Of a stretch of DNA of 64,000 nucleotides, positions 8,079-17,450 are shown piece after piece. The stretch is taken from NCBI GenBank assembly GCA_964595625.1, contig CAZQQU010000003.1:1-64000 (forward strand), in the 5' to 3' direction. Both the position numbers and the translations under genes were made by a program. Positions within the stretch are counted from its first letter, which is position 1. Every line of letters starts with the position of its first letter. Source of the DNA: CAZQQU01 sp964595625 (GTDB lineage: Bacteria > Bacteroidota > Bacteroidia > Flavobacteriales > Flavobacteriaceae). Under the pieces are notes generated by a model. That model was given only the letters and a program-made list of their open reading frames with translations. It was not told the DNA's origin and ran no database searches.

Positions 8079-10145
8079 TTATTTATTTAAATATATATAA
8101 CCGTTAATAGGATCGCCGTTTTGTAAACCCACCACATAAAAGTAAGTGCCCACGGGCAGTATATTACCGTCTTTATCCTGGCCTCCCCATTCATTAACAT
8201 AATTAATCATATTAAAGATTTCGGTGCCAAAACGGTTATATACTATCAAATGCAAAGGCCCTGACTTATCGCTGAGAAACTCCAGATCAAAAAAGTCATT
8301 ATATCCATCGTTGTTTGGTGAAATACCCTGAGTGATGGTGCAATTTTGATTAGCATACAAATACACCTCCACTTCGTCAGAACCGATACAGCCGTTATCA
8401 TTTACGACAACCGTATAAGTTCCGGGTTCAGTGACTTCAATTGAAGTGGTGTTTGAGTCTAATTCACCTCCATTGAAAAACCAACTGTAAGTGGCATCCG
8501 GGGATATCTCGTTACTGATGTTTGCCGTTAAAGTCACAGTATCTTGAGCACATTTTTTTATGTCCTCTCCCAAATCTACTACGGGGAGTTCTGTAAACTC
8601 AACATATACACTATCGGTTTCAACACAATCTAAGTAGTGTACTTCTACACTGTATGTTCCGGTTGTTGAAACAGTTATACTAAAACTGGTTTCTCCGGTA
8701 CTCCACACATAGGTAGCGTCTTCAGGAATTATGCCTGAAACAGAGGGTATAATTTCATAGGAATCCCCATCGCAAAAACGCATATCCTCGCCCAGATTCA
8801 CCGAATAAGAAATAAGAACAACATTAATGGAATCGGTACCGGTGCATTTAAGTGAAGTGTTGACTTCTACGGAATAAGTTCCAATTTCAGTCGCCAATAA
8901 AATGGCTTCGGTTGCACCGGGTATTTCCACCCCGTCCAAATACCACACATAGGAAGCATCCGGAAGGTCGTCTATGTTTTCAGGTGTAGCATTTAATTCA
9001 ACAGAAACCTCTCCGCATAAGGATATATCTTCTCCAAGATTTACAATTGGAGTTGTTTTAAACTCGATTATAATTTCGTCTTCCATCGGACAATCAGGAG
9101 CCAAAGGATTTACTACGTGGACTCCATAAACACCCGGCTCGGTGACCACCAGAGTATCTTCATTTTCTCCCGGTATTTCAATCCCATTAAAAAACCAAGT
9201 AATAATAGCATCCTCCGGAGCGGTAATACTTAAAATGACCTCTTCGGTATCACACACGGCATTTCCGTTTTCAATGGTCATGTCTTCTCCTAGGTCAGCT
9301 TCACCGATAAAAAAGCTTCCTCCCTGGATAAACACAGCGGAATCCCAAGAAGAGTCGTTTCTATCAGCAATCACTAACTTCATTTTATAAGTTACACCCG
9401 GGTCAACATATTGCCAGGCCTGCATAAGCACAGTATGTCCCTGAAGGTTGACTGGAGCTGTTCCGGGAGGAAAACCCGTAGTTCCGTAAAATCGGTCAAA
9501 ATATTCCGGATTTTGAGACGAGCAACTAGGATTGTGTGCATTGTCTCGAATAGTTGTCACCGAAATTGGGGTTTCAGTAGGAGTGCCGGGCACCAATGCC
9601 ATATTGACAATTTCTCCGGTATCATAGTTTTCTAAGAAAAAAGCAAAAGCATCTGAGAAATCACACTGAAAGGTACCGTATTCGTTTGACCCGAAGACAA
9701 AGTGGAAACTGATGGAATCGGTCAATGGAGTAAAGTCAAATTCCATAATAGTTGCATCATTATAGGATGTAAGTCCGGGGTCTATCCCTAAGGATTGAAT
9801 ATAGTTAAATAGTTGGGCATCTCCGGGCCAACCTCCGGTACCCCAGGTATCCGAATTTACCGGACCGGGGGCTTGTAACACATTCCCTGTGGCTAAAATT
9901 AATCCATTTTCAATAGGGAAATTGGGATTAGTATTTTCAAAATATCCGATACCATTCGGGAAACCGAAATTGGTTCCAGTAATGGCCGTAATATTTTCAA
10001 CGATGGCGCAGGGGGAGTTTATTAAAACTTCAGTAATTAATTCTTCATGGGTATATGCGCTGGTTGAAACTGTGATCACCTGTGCTTTCATACCGTTAAA
10101 GAATAAACAGCATACAATAAGTATAAAGAATTTTTGTTTTATCAT
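8079..10145 (-). CDS. Choice-of-anchor L protein with T9SS type B sorting domain
   Basis: This 688-residue secreted protein has a signal peptide (MIKQKFFILIVCCLFFNGMKAQ) and a choice-of-anchor L domain (about 25-270). Three or four Ig/PKD-like modules follow, each opening with VxLGEDI and Cys-containing strands. The last 85 residues are a gliding-motility-associated CHU_C domain (GISPNNDGYNDFFDLEFL, YNRFGTEIF, PVGTYFYV). The C-terminal domain directs T9SS secretion and surface attachment. It is nearly identical in design to the partial gene at 1-1639. It lies 9 nt downstream of the 972-residue cargo gene and 21 nt upstream of the PorP/SprF gene. Confidence 0.9.
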   Translation of the reverse strand: MIKQKFFILIVCCLFFNGMKAQVITVSTSAYTHEELITEVLINSPCAIVENITAITGTNFGFPNGIGYFENTNPNFPIENGLILATGNVLQAPGPVNSDTWGTGGWPGDAQLFNYIQSLGIDPGLTSYNDATIMEFDFTPLTDSISFHFVFGSNEYGTFQCDFSDAFAFFLENYDTGEIVNMALVPGTPTETPISVTTIRDNAHNPSCSSQNPEYFDRFYGTTGFPPGTAPVNLQGHTVLMQAWQYVDPGVTYKMKLVIADRNDSSWDSAVFIQGGSFFIGEADLGEDMTIENGNAVCDTEEVILSITAPEDAIITWFFNGIEIPGENEDTLVVTEPGVYGVHVVNPLAPDCPMEDEIIIEFKTTPIVNLGEDISLCGEVSVELNATPENIDDLPDASYVWYLDGVEIPGATEAILLATEIGTYSVEVNTSLKCTGTDSINVVLISYSVNLGEDMRFCDGDSYEIIPSVSGIIPEDATYVWSTGETSFSITVSTTGTYSVEVHYLDCVETDSVYVEFTELPVVDLGEDIKKCAQDTVTLTANISNEISPDATYSWFFNGGELDSNTTSIEVTEPGTYTVVVNDNGCIGSDEVEVYLYANQNCTITQGISPNNDGYNDFFDLEFLSDKSGPLHLIVYNRFGTEIFNMINYVNEWGGQDKDGNILPVGTYFYVVGLQNGDPINGYIYLNK

Positions 10146-10154
10146 GAGTTTAAA

Positions 10155-13073
10155 CTATTTTCTATTAACGTAAATCCAACCTGTAACTTGGGTTCCATAG
10201 ACAGGGTCGTTGCCCGCCAAATTAATTACATAGTAATAGGTTCCGGTAGGCAAGAGTTCGCCTTCTGTGCTTTGTCCTCTCCATTCTTTAACATAATTAT
10301 CCTTTTCATACACCAATCGCCCATGTCGATTCATAATTTGCACATTAGCAATTCCTGTTCTACTAGCCAAAAAGCTCAAGTCCAGAAAGTCGTTATAACC
10401 TAAGGTATCATCAGGAGAAAGCCCTTGTGTTATAATACAGTTCGGATTTGACGGGTAGGCGGTTATTTCGGATTCTGCCGTTGTTATACAGCCGTTGCTA
10501 TTAACCTCTACTAAGATATACATAGCGGTATTTACTATAGTTTGATCGACAGTGAGTGTGATGGTGTTGGATGTTTGTCCTTCTAATACACCTCCATTGA
10601 GATACCAAGTAAATGTAGCATTTTCAGCGGAAGTTTGGGCCGTTAGCGTTATATTTTCTTGTGGACACGCATAAATCAACTCTTCTAGATCGACTTCCGG
10701 AAAACTACTAAAGGTAATTTGAACACTGTCTGAAACTGTACAAATACCATCACTAATCTCTAAGGTATAAGTTCCCGACTCACTGACTACCAAGGTGGGT
10801 GTAGTTGCCCCTGTATTCCAGAGGTAGGTAATGTCATCTCCCGCACCTTCAATAAAAGGTATAATCTCAAAACTATCTCCTTCACAAAACAATTGGTCTT
10901 CTCCCAAGTCCAGTAGGGGCTTTTCTCGAACGATTACAGCAATTTCAAACGTAGCCGTACTACAGCCGTCGTAAGTAACAATCACGGTATAAACACCTGC
11001 TTGAGAAGGAGTAAGCACAGGTTCTTCAGAAATTAGCAGCCCTTCTAGGTACCATTCGTAGGTAACTAATTCGAGGTCAATATCTGGATTTGTAGGGGTA
11101 GCATCTAAGCTGGGAAATTCATCACCCTCGCAAATTTCAACCATTTCCGGAAGCTCCGTAGTGATTTCTATTCCCTGGGTTACAATTAAATCGAAATTTA
11201 CAATGACAAAGCAACTGGGAAGTTCGGCTTTTTCAACGCGAACCCAAATGGTTTGAGGATTGCTGGTATTGGTATAAGCATCTTCCGGAGAAATGGGATT
11301 GGTATTGGTAGAAGCACTTGCTTCCGTAAGATGGAAAGACACATTGAAGTCATCCGGATTTTGGCCGTCTAATATAGTAGGTATTTGAGAAGTTAAATCA
11401 AAAACACTTGTTTCTCCGGAAGGATCACATTGAGTTAAATCCTCAGGTGCTACAGCATGGGGTAAATCTCCTTGGAAGTATACGGCTATATCATCCAAAG
11501 CCAAATCGTTACCACAACCTCCAATAGAATTATTTATTAGTACTACTTGTACATCTGTAAAATCACCGGTATTAAAACTTACGGTAAATTCCTGCCAGTT
11601 GGGGTCTGGTCCATTAGGAATGTCACCGGTTACGGTTTCTGCAATGATATTTCCGTCTAAATCTTCGATTCTAAAAATCACATTAGACGGGTTTCCGGTA
11701 CCTGCGCAGATATTGGTATCCGTGTCATAAACAGTCGTAATCCAAGCGCTAAAAGTATAATCTATATTGGGAAAAAGAGATATAGTTCGACGATAAAATT
11801 CTCCCGGATCAAAATCCGCATTGACAAACAGCATCATGCCGTCGACATCCTCAGGTGTATGGTCTTCCATTCCGACGTGCCAACCCGAATTTAGGTCCCA
11901 AGTTCCCAAGTTGGTATTTGATATTGCATACATACCGTCGTCTATTTGTCCGACACCTTGAAAATTATAATCGGTATAGGGTGTTTGGTGGCGACCGGTA
12001 CCGGTGCTAAAGTCTTCTATAAAATCGACACGTAAACAATCGGGTTCAACCATTACACAACTGGTAACCACTACCTCATCGGTAACCACAATAGTATCAC
12101 CGGTGGGTAAATTATAGGTCGCTCGAGCTGTATAAACTGTAACTTCCTCGGTAGGACAAACTTCAATCGTAGTGGTGGTACCTATAATTATGTCATCTTC
12201 ATCGAGCCAGGCAAAATCTACTATAGAGCTACCGTTTGGCGAAAATCTCCAAGCTTCATCAAAAGCTTCCCACACACTGGTATTTCTACCCGGCGGGGTA
12301 TAGCCTTGAGAACCTCCATTATTTTGAATTCCTAACACCGCCACTCCCCCGTTGATGGGATCCGTAATATAATTGTGCGGGTTGGGTTTACTTTGCACAT
12401 AAAATTCAATCGCATTGGTGGTTTCGTACAATACCATTTGGAAGGTACTAATCGCTCCATTCGTGGGATTTAAAAAATTATAATAATGAACATTAGCAAA
12501 ACTTACCACTAAGGTGCGACAGGGGTATTCTCCCAAGACTTCATATCCTATTTCTGCATTGCCCCAGCGGGGATCCATATCGTGAAATAGCATAATTGCA
12601 TTTTGATGTATGTTGGAATTAGGGATGAGTTCACCGGCATCCAACACCCAATCGCAAAAGCCACCCGGTACTTGACTGTTAAAACTTATGATACCATTAG
12701 AACCGATAAACACTTGTGAATAATTCACTCCAAAATAAGAAAACTCAAAAGGTAGTGTAATAGCACTGGACCACACGTCGTCCGCACCCACACTTACTTG
12801 ATTGGATAAACCGGTAAACGGAAAGGGTGGGTCATAGGGAATGGATTCCACTATATAACTGGTCGTTGCTCCTGTATCTAAAAATGTAGCGGTCAGATCG
12901 GTACACTCGGTTTCACAGTCTAGTTCAACATCCTCTCCGGCATAAACATTTGGACATCCCGGTGCTTGAGATCGCATACTCGGCATTACCAACACAAAAA
13001 ACAAGAAACATAAAACAAAAACATTTTTTTTACGAAGTTTCTCAAAGAAGTACAGTTTTTTCATAAGTTTCAC
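10155..13073 (-). CDS. Large T9SS type B cargo protein
   Basis: The 972-residue protein has a signal peptide after MKKLYFFEKLRKK and ending near SQAPGCPN. An N-terminal beta domain (about 35-290) resembles the part found before PKD repeats in flavobacterial adhesins. A carbohydrate-binding-like jelly roll follows (about 350-530; FIEDFSTGTGRHQTPYTD, DLALDDIAVYF). Ig-like repeats come next, and the C-terminus is CHU_C (GLSPDDTLGYNDFLDLSFL, MNRHGRLVYE, LPTGTYYYVINL). First gene of the cargo-cargo-PorP-OmpA operon. Probable adhesin; the ligand is unknown. The Met at 13064 (MKKLYFF) is an equally good start. Confidence 0.87.
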   Translation of the reverse strand: MKLMKKLYFFEKLRKKNVFVLCFLFFVLVMPSMRSQAPGCPNVYAGEDVELDCETECTDLTATFLDTGATTSYIVESIPYDPPFPFTGLSNQVSVGADDVWSSAITLPFEFSYFGVNYSQVFIGSNGIISFNSQVPGGFCDWVLDAGELIPNSNIHQNAIMLFHDMDPRWGNAEIGYEVLGEYPCRTLVVSFANVHYYNFLNPTNGAISTFQMVLYETTNAIEFYVQSKPNPHNYITDPINGGVAVLGIQNNGGSQGYTPPGRNTSVWEAFDEAWRFSPNGSSIVDFAWLDEDDIIIGTTTTIEVCPTEEVTVYTARATYNLPTGDTIVVTDEVVVTSCVMVEPDCLRVDFIEDFSTGTGRHQTPYTDYNFQGVGQIDDGMYAISNTNLGTWDLNSGWHVGMEDHTPEDVDGMMLFVNADFDPGEFYRRTISLFPNIDYTFSAWITTVYDTDTNICAGTGNPSNVIFRIEDLDGNIIAETVTGDIPNGPDPNWQEFTVSFNTGDFTDVQVVLINNSIGGCGNDLALDDIAVYFQGDLPHAVAPEDLTQCDPSGETSVFDLTSQIPTILDGQNPDDFNVSFHLTEASASTNTNPISPEDAYTNTSNPQTIWVRVEKAELPSCFVIVNFDLIVTQGIEITTELPEMVEICEGDEFPSLDATPTNPDIDLELVTYEWYLEGLLISEEPVLTPSQAGVYTVIVTYDGCSTATFEIAVIVREKPLLDLGEDQLFCEGDSFEIIPFIEGAGDDITYLWNTGATTPTLVVSESGTYTLEISDGICTVSDSVQITFSSFPEVDLEELIYACPQENITLTAQTSAENATFTWYLNGGVLEGQTSNTITLTVDQTIVNTAMYILVEVNSNGCITTAESEITAYPSNPNCIITQGLSPDDTLGYNDFLDLSFLASRTGIANVQIMNRHGRLVYEKDNYVKEWRGQSTEGELLPTGTYYYVINLAGNDPVYGTQVTGWIYVNRK

Positions 13074-13332
13074 TGAATTTTAGTGATTAACTTTGCTAAT
13101 GTAAAAAACTTTTTTCTTTTAACATAATCTTAACTCATTATTTTGAAATAAAACAAAAAAGAAAGCGTTAGATGCCTTTTTCATTAAAAAAGTAGCAAAA
13201 CATTTTGGAAGTCCGAGTGATTTTCCCGAAAGGGTAAAATGATTTTGAATGAAGACTATAAATGCTATAACAAGTCGCAAACCCATATTGAGTTAGGACT
13301 TAAAAGGATTTGCTAAAAATATAATACGCGAC

Positions 13333-14301
13333 TTAGTACCCCAATTTTTTTCTGACTCGCTGTAATACTTCGTTCGCTACGGCAGCAGCTTTTTGACGGC
13401 CTATTTCTAAGGCGTGGTCAATTTCCTCTCGGTGGTTCATATAGTAACGATATTTTTGTCTTTCCTCAGCAAACAGAGTCGTAATAAGCTCAAACAAGGC
13501 TTGTTTGGCATGCCCATAACCATAATTTCCTTGCAAGTAAAGGTTTCTCATGGATTCGATTTGTTCGGAAGTGGCCATTAACTTGTACAAGGCAAACACA
13601 TGGCAAGTATCCGGATTTTTGGGCTCTTCGAGAGGGGTGCTGTCGGTTTTGATAGACATTATTTGCTTCCGAAGGGATTGATCGTCTAAAAATATATTGA
13701 TAAAGTTATTTCTCGACTTACTCATTTTTTCACCGTCGGTTCCAGGGATAATTTGTACGTTTTCTTCCACGCGCGCTTCCGGCAAGACAAAGGTTTCTCC
13801 CATCAGATGGTTAAACCGGGATGCTACATCCCGCGTAATTTCAAGGTGTTGTAATTGGTCTTTACCGACGGGTACATATTCAGCGTCATACAATAAAATA
13901 TCAGCTGCCATCAACATGGGATAAGTAAACAGCCCGGCATTGACATCTTCCAAACGGTCGGCTTTATCTTTAAAGGAATGAGCTAAGGTCAATCTTTGAT
14001 AGGGAAAAAAACAACTTAAATACCAAGCTAATTCGCCCACTTGAGGAATATCGCTTTGGCGGTAGAACACCGTTTTAGAAACATCCAGCCCCATGGCTAA
14101 CCAGGTAGCCGCTACACTATAGGTGTTGTCTTCGATGGTAGAAGCATTTTTAATCTGGGTCAGGGTGTGCATATTGGCGATAAACAAGAACGATTCGTTA
14201 TCGGGATTATTAGCACTTTTAATCGCAGGGATAATAGCTCCCAAAAGATTTCCTAAATGGGGTGTTCCGGTGCTTTGAACTCCAGTTAAAATTCGAGGCA
14301 T
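13333..14301 (-). CDS. trpS: Tryptophanyl-tRNA synthetase
   Basis: A class I aminoacyl-tRNA synthetase charging tRNA-Trp with tryptophan. The HIGH-type motif is GTPHLGNL at residues 12-19 and the KMSKS loop is GEKMSKSRNN near residue 195. The protein is 322 residues, the usual bacterial length. It stands alone: about 260 bp of AT-rich sequence without an evident gene separates it from the cargo operon, and it diverges from plsC with 77 bp between the starts. Confidence 0.97.
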   Translation of the reverse strand: MPRILTGVQSTGTPHLGNLLGAIIPAIKSANNPDNESFLFIANMHTLTQIKNASTIEDNTYSVAATWLAMGLDVSKTVFYRQSDIPQVGELAWYLSCFFPYQRLTLAHSFKDKADRLEDVNAGLFTYPMLMAADILLYDAEYVPVGKDQLQHLEITRDVASRFNHLMGETFVLPEARVEENVQIIPGTDGEKMSKSRNNFINIFLDDQSLRKQIMSIKTDSTPLEEPKNPDTCHVFALYKLMATSEQIESMRNLYLQGNYGYGHAKQALFELITTLFAEERQKYRYYMNHREEIDHALEIGRQKAAAVANEVLQRVRKKLGY

Positions 14302-14365
14302 AACTTCGGTATTTTATTTTGCTGACAAAGGTACTTTTTTTGTCAGAATAGCTATAAGAATTATG

Positions 14366-14373
14366 TACTTTTG
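14366..14373 (+). promoter_or_regulatory. -7 element TACTTTTG of plsC
   Basis: A perfect TAnnTTTG match ends 5 nt before the plsC ATG (14379). Transcription would begin about 2 nt before the start codon, giving a nearly leaderless mRNA. Confidence 0.55.
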
Positions 14374-14378
14374 GTCTT

Positions 14379-15116
14379 ATGATTTTGAAAAAATACCTTT
14401 TTATTCCTCTTTGGCGCTTGTGGTTTTACCTGTTAATTTTACTGGTAATTATAATTGTTTTACCGGTATTAGTTGTCAGTATATCCCGAAAAGAATGGTA
14501 TCCTTTTTTCTTTAAATTGGCTCGGCTTTGGGCTACAGTAATTTTATACGGAATGGGATTTATCCCTAAAGTTGTGGGGCCTACACCTAATAAGAGTACG
14601 AGTTATATATTTGTAGCCAACCACACTTCGATGATCGATATCATGCTGATGTTATATACCATTAAAGACAATCCTTTTGTTTTTATAGGAAAAAAAGAAT
14701 TGAGTAAAATTCCGATTTTCGGATTTTTTTACAGACGTACCTCCATCTTAGTGAATCGTAGCAATACCCAAAGCCGCAAACAAGCCATTGAAGCTGCTCA
14801 ACAAAGAATTAATGAGGGCTTGAGTATTTGTATTTTTCCGGAAGGCGGAGTCCCTGACGATCACTCAATTATTTTGGATGAGTTTAAAGATGGGGCATTT
14901 CGGTTAGCTGTGGAACACCAAATAGAAATTGTACCCATCACTTTTTACGATACTAAAAAAAGATTTTCTTACGATTTTTTTAGTGGATCTCCCGGCCTTT
15001 TACGAGTGAAGATTCACTCTTTTGTTTCTCCTCAGGGGCAGGACAAAAAAACCTTAAAAAATTTGGTTCGGGAATTGATGCTTCAAGAGCTTTTACATCC
15101 AAAATTCCCCAAATAA
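14379..15116 (+). CDS. plsC: 1-acyl-sn-glycerol-3-phosphate acyltransferase (PlsC family)
   Basis: Acylates lysophosphatidic acid to phosphatidic acid at the inner membrane. Of 245 residues, an N-terminal hydrophobic segment (about 10-35) anchors the protein. The acyltransferase signature NHTSMIDI supplies the HxxxxD catalytic motif near residue 80, and FPEGG (about residue 153) is the substrate-binding motif. Length and motifs are typical. Bacteroidota often carry several paralogues, so the exact acyl acceptor is inferred. Confidence 0.9.
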   Translation: MILKKYLFIPLWRLWFYLLILLVIIIVLPVLVVSISRKEWYPFFFKLARLWATVILYGMGFIPKVVGPTPNKSTSYIFVANHTSMIDIMLMLYTIKDNPFVFIGKKELSKIPIFGFFYRRTSILVNRSNTQSRKQAIEAAQQRINEGLSICIFPEGGVPDDHSIILDEFKDGAFRLAVEHQIEIVPITFYDTKKRFSYDFFSGSPGLLRVKIHSFVSPQGQDKKTLKNLVRELMLQELLHPKFPK

Positions 15117-15150
15117 AAAAAACCACCCAGGCACAAGAGTGGTTTTTCTT
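15117..15150. terminator. Bidirectional terminator between plsC and the beta-barrel gene
   Basis: AAAAACCAC and GTGGTTTTT (15118-15126 with 15139-15147) form a stem with a 12-nt loop. T-rich sequence follows on both strands, so it can end transcription of the two convergent genes. Confidence 0.8.
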
Positions 15151-15208
15151 TTGTTTATTATTTGAATTTACAAACCAAAATAATAAACATCAACCAAATA
15201 AACTTATT

Positions 15209-16741
15209 TTAAAATTTATAACTAAAGCCGCTATAAACACCTAAATAGTAGGGCTTAAAGTTCGTGTCTCCGGTATAGGCATTAATTTGATACTTTAACA
15301 TAGGCTCTATGTTAAACAAAATCTTACGAGTCAATTTATAATCCAAACCGATTCCGATATTGGTACTAAAACTAAACTCATTTAAATTATTAGCTTTCCC
15401 CACCACGGAAGAAAAGCCGCTATCAGCAAACACCGATATTTCGTTGTTGTTAAGAACTAAAGTGCTCAAGCCACCGATTACATGAACCCCAAAGCGGCTA
15501 TCAAGTAAGTGGTATTTTACTTCCAAAGGAATTTCCAAATAATCAATGTTTTGTCTAATGGATCCGGGTAAGGGCGCACCGTTTCGAGGGATAATTACAT
15601 TTCCGTAGAGATCCGTCAAGGTGGATTCGTTGACCAACCCTAAGGTACCTTGATTACCGATGGCTAGAATTTGATTGGAATTATAACTAATGGTATTCAG
15701 TCCATATTCTGAGGAAGCGGACAAGAACTCAATACCTTGCGTAACATAGCTTAAATCAATTTTATTAAGTCCCGTACGTACACTCCATTTGTCGTTAACG
15801 GCATAACTTACTTGAACTCCATAGCCTAAATTGATATCGCCTTTTTTAGTGTTGTCGGCAAATTGTGAATCAATGGGCGAACCTTTTCCAAAAGTATTGT
15901 AATACAAGGGCATCACTCCTGGAGACACCGACCAACGATCTTCTAATTGATTGACCTCGGCAAGTGCTTCCTCTTCTTTTTCCAATTCTTTCTCCGCGAG
16001 ATATTCTATAAGTGATTTTTTCTGCTCAGTCGATTCCTGGGTTTCAGAGACTGAGTCTGTTTCGGTAGTAGCAACGGTTATGGGTTGACTCTCTACCGAT
16101 TTTTCCACCTCCGTATCAGCGCTATTCTGTTTACCTTGGGAAGACTCGGTACTCACTTCTGCTAAGTGACTTTCTATGGGTGCCCCGAGGGTTGTATTTT
16201 GTTTCCCATCCGTTTGTTTTTGTTGGAGAGTCTGAGCTGTTTTGACAGTACTCAAATTGTCAGTCACTCCGATTTGCTGAGTTTGTTGAGCGATGGTACC
16301 GGTAGTGGTTGTTCCTCTGGAAATATTGAGGTTTTCTGAAGTTTTTTCATTGGAGTTACCTTCGGTTTCGATAGAGGTATCTATACCTCGGGTGGTATTA
16401 TCTTGAAAAACTATTTCTTCACCATTGGATTTATGTACAGATTTTGCTGGGTCAAAAATAGGTGTTTCCGAATCAGGTGTGATGATTTCTTCATGAGTTA
16501 GGATGGGATCGGGGTCGTTGAAATCAAAAATCATATTTCCTATACTAAAAAACAACAAAACCAATGCAGCCACTCCGGCTGTTTTGTACCAAAACAGCGG
16601 AATAACTCGTCGCTTTTTCTTTTCCGCTTGCAGCTGGGCTTTTAGGTTTTCCCACACCGAATCGGGAGGACTTACCTCAAAATCTTTAAAGCGCTCGCTA
16701 AAAAGGCGGTCTATGTGTTTTTTTGGTTTCATAACCTTCAT
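15209..16741 (-). CDS. Membrane-anchored anti-sigma-like protein with C-terminal outer-membrane beta-barrel
   Basis: 510 residues. The N-terminus (about 1-45; LFSERFKDFEVSPPDSVWENLKAQL) resembles the cytoplasmic helix of Bacteroidota proteins encoded after ECF sigma factors. One membrane helix follows (about 48-68). A long Ser/Thr/Gln/Glu-rich linker (about 75-255) leads to a predicted beta-barrel (about 260-510; YGVQVSYAVNDKWSVRTGLN, ending in SGFSYKF with the terminal Phe typical of outer-membrane barrels). The gene lies 33 nt downstream of the sigma gene. A protein spanning from inner membrane to outer membrane is plausible; anti-sigma function is inferred from position and layout. Confidence 0.7.
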   Translation of the reverse strand: MKVMKPKKHIDRLFSERFKDFEVSPPDSVWENLKAQLQAEKKKRRVIPLFWYKTAGVAALVLLFFSIGNMIFDFNDPDPILTHEEIITPDSETPIFDPAKSVHKSNGEEIVFQDNTTRGIDTSIETEGNSNEKTSENLNISRGTTTTGTIAQQTQQIGVTDNLSTVKTAQTLQQKQTDGKQNTTLGAPIESHLAEVSTESSQGKQNSADTEVEKSVESQPITVATTETDSVSETQESTEQKKSLIEYLAEKELEKEEEALAEVNQLEDRWSVSPGVMPLYYNTFGKGSPIDSQFADNTKKGDINLGYGVQVSYAVNDKWSVRTGLNKIDLSYVTQGIEFLSASSEYGLNTISYNSNQILAIGNQGTLGLVNESTLTDLYGNVIIPRNGAPLPGSIRQNIDYLEIPLEVKYHLLDSRFGVHVIGGLSTLVLNNNEISVFADSGFSSVVGKANNLNEFSFSTNIGIGLDYKLTRKILFNIEPMLKYQINAYTGDTNFKPYYLGVYSGFSYKF

Positions 16742-16774
16742 CCTTCTCTGGGAGAAGAAATTTATAAACTAATT

Positions 16775-17311
16775 TTAGCGTATTTTCTTATGTAAAAAAT
16801 ACTGTTCTATTTTTGATTTTAAAATTGCTCTTGCACGAGCCAAATTGGATTTTGAGGTGCCTATATTTATCTGCAACATTTCAGCTATTTCCTGATGGGG
16901 ATAGCCATCAAGCACATACAAGTTAAACACCAGTCGATACCTTTCGGGCAGCTCTTGTATGAGCTGTAACATATAATCCAACGATACTTCCTCAGTTTCT
17001 ACCTCTACTTCTGGATCTTCGGCGATTTCTCTGTCAACAATTTCAAAAACCCGTTCTTTACGATACTTCTGCAGCACCGTATTGACGGTAATTCGTTTCA
17101 TCCAACCTTCAAAAGAACCTTCATGTCGATATTGTTGAATTTTATCGAAAATAGTTAGAAAGGCATCCTGAAGATTGTCTTGTGCTTCTGCTTCGTTGCG
17201 GGAGTACTTCAGGCAGATACCATACAGTTTTGCTGAAAAGAGACTGTATAACTTCCCTTGCGCCTGTATGTTACCTTCCTTACATTTTCGTATTAGTTCT
17301 TCTAAAATCAA
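16775..17311 (-). CDS. ECF RNA polymerase sigma factor
   Basis: 178 residues with sigma-70 region 2 (LYGICLKYSRNEAEAQDNLQDAFLTIFDKI, about 28-60; then GSFEGWMKRITVNTVLQKYRK) and region 4 (LPERYRLVFNLYVLDGYPHQEIAEMLQINIGTSKSNLARAR-type helix-turn-helix, about 118-160). It should direct RNA polymerase to a small regulon. It precedes the anti-sigma-like barrel gene in one operon, which suggests an envelope signal. No specific target promoter can be deduced. Confidence 0.93.
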   Translation of the reverse strand: MILEELIRKCKEGNIQAQGKLYSLFSAKLYGICLKYSRNEAEAQDNLQDAFLTIFDKIQQYRHEGSFEGWMKRITVNTVLQKYRKERVFEIVDREIAEDPEVEVETEEVSLDYMLQLIQELPERYRLVFNLYVLDGYPHQEIAEMLQINIGTSKSNLARARAILKSKIEQYFLHKKIR

Positions 17312-17450
17312 ACCTCCCCGATTTAATAGTTACAAACTCAACCTATAATATCAAGATATGTGTATAATGCCGGTTTTTCACTATCCAAATTGCAGGGACT
17401 CAATTTATAGATGCAATAGTGTTAAACAGGTTGCGTCTGGTTTACATTTT

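Noticed and set aside
13074..13332. Possible gene or RNA in the 259-bp gap between the cargo operon and trpS
   Set aside because: No open frame with protein-like composition and no clear stem-loop or tRNA-like fold is visible; it is AT-rich spacer.
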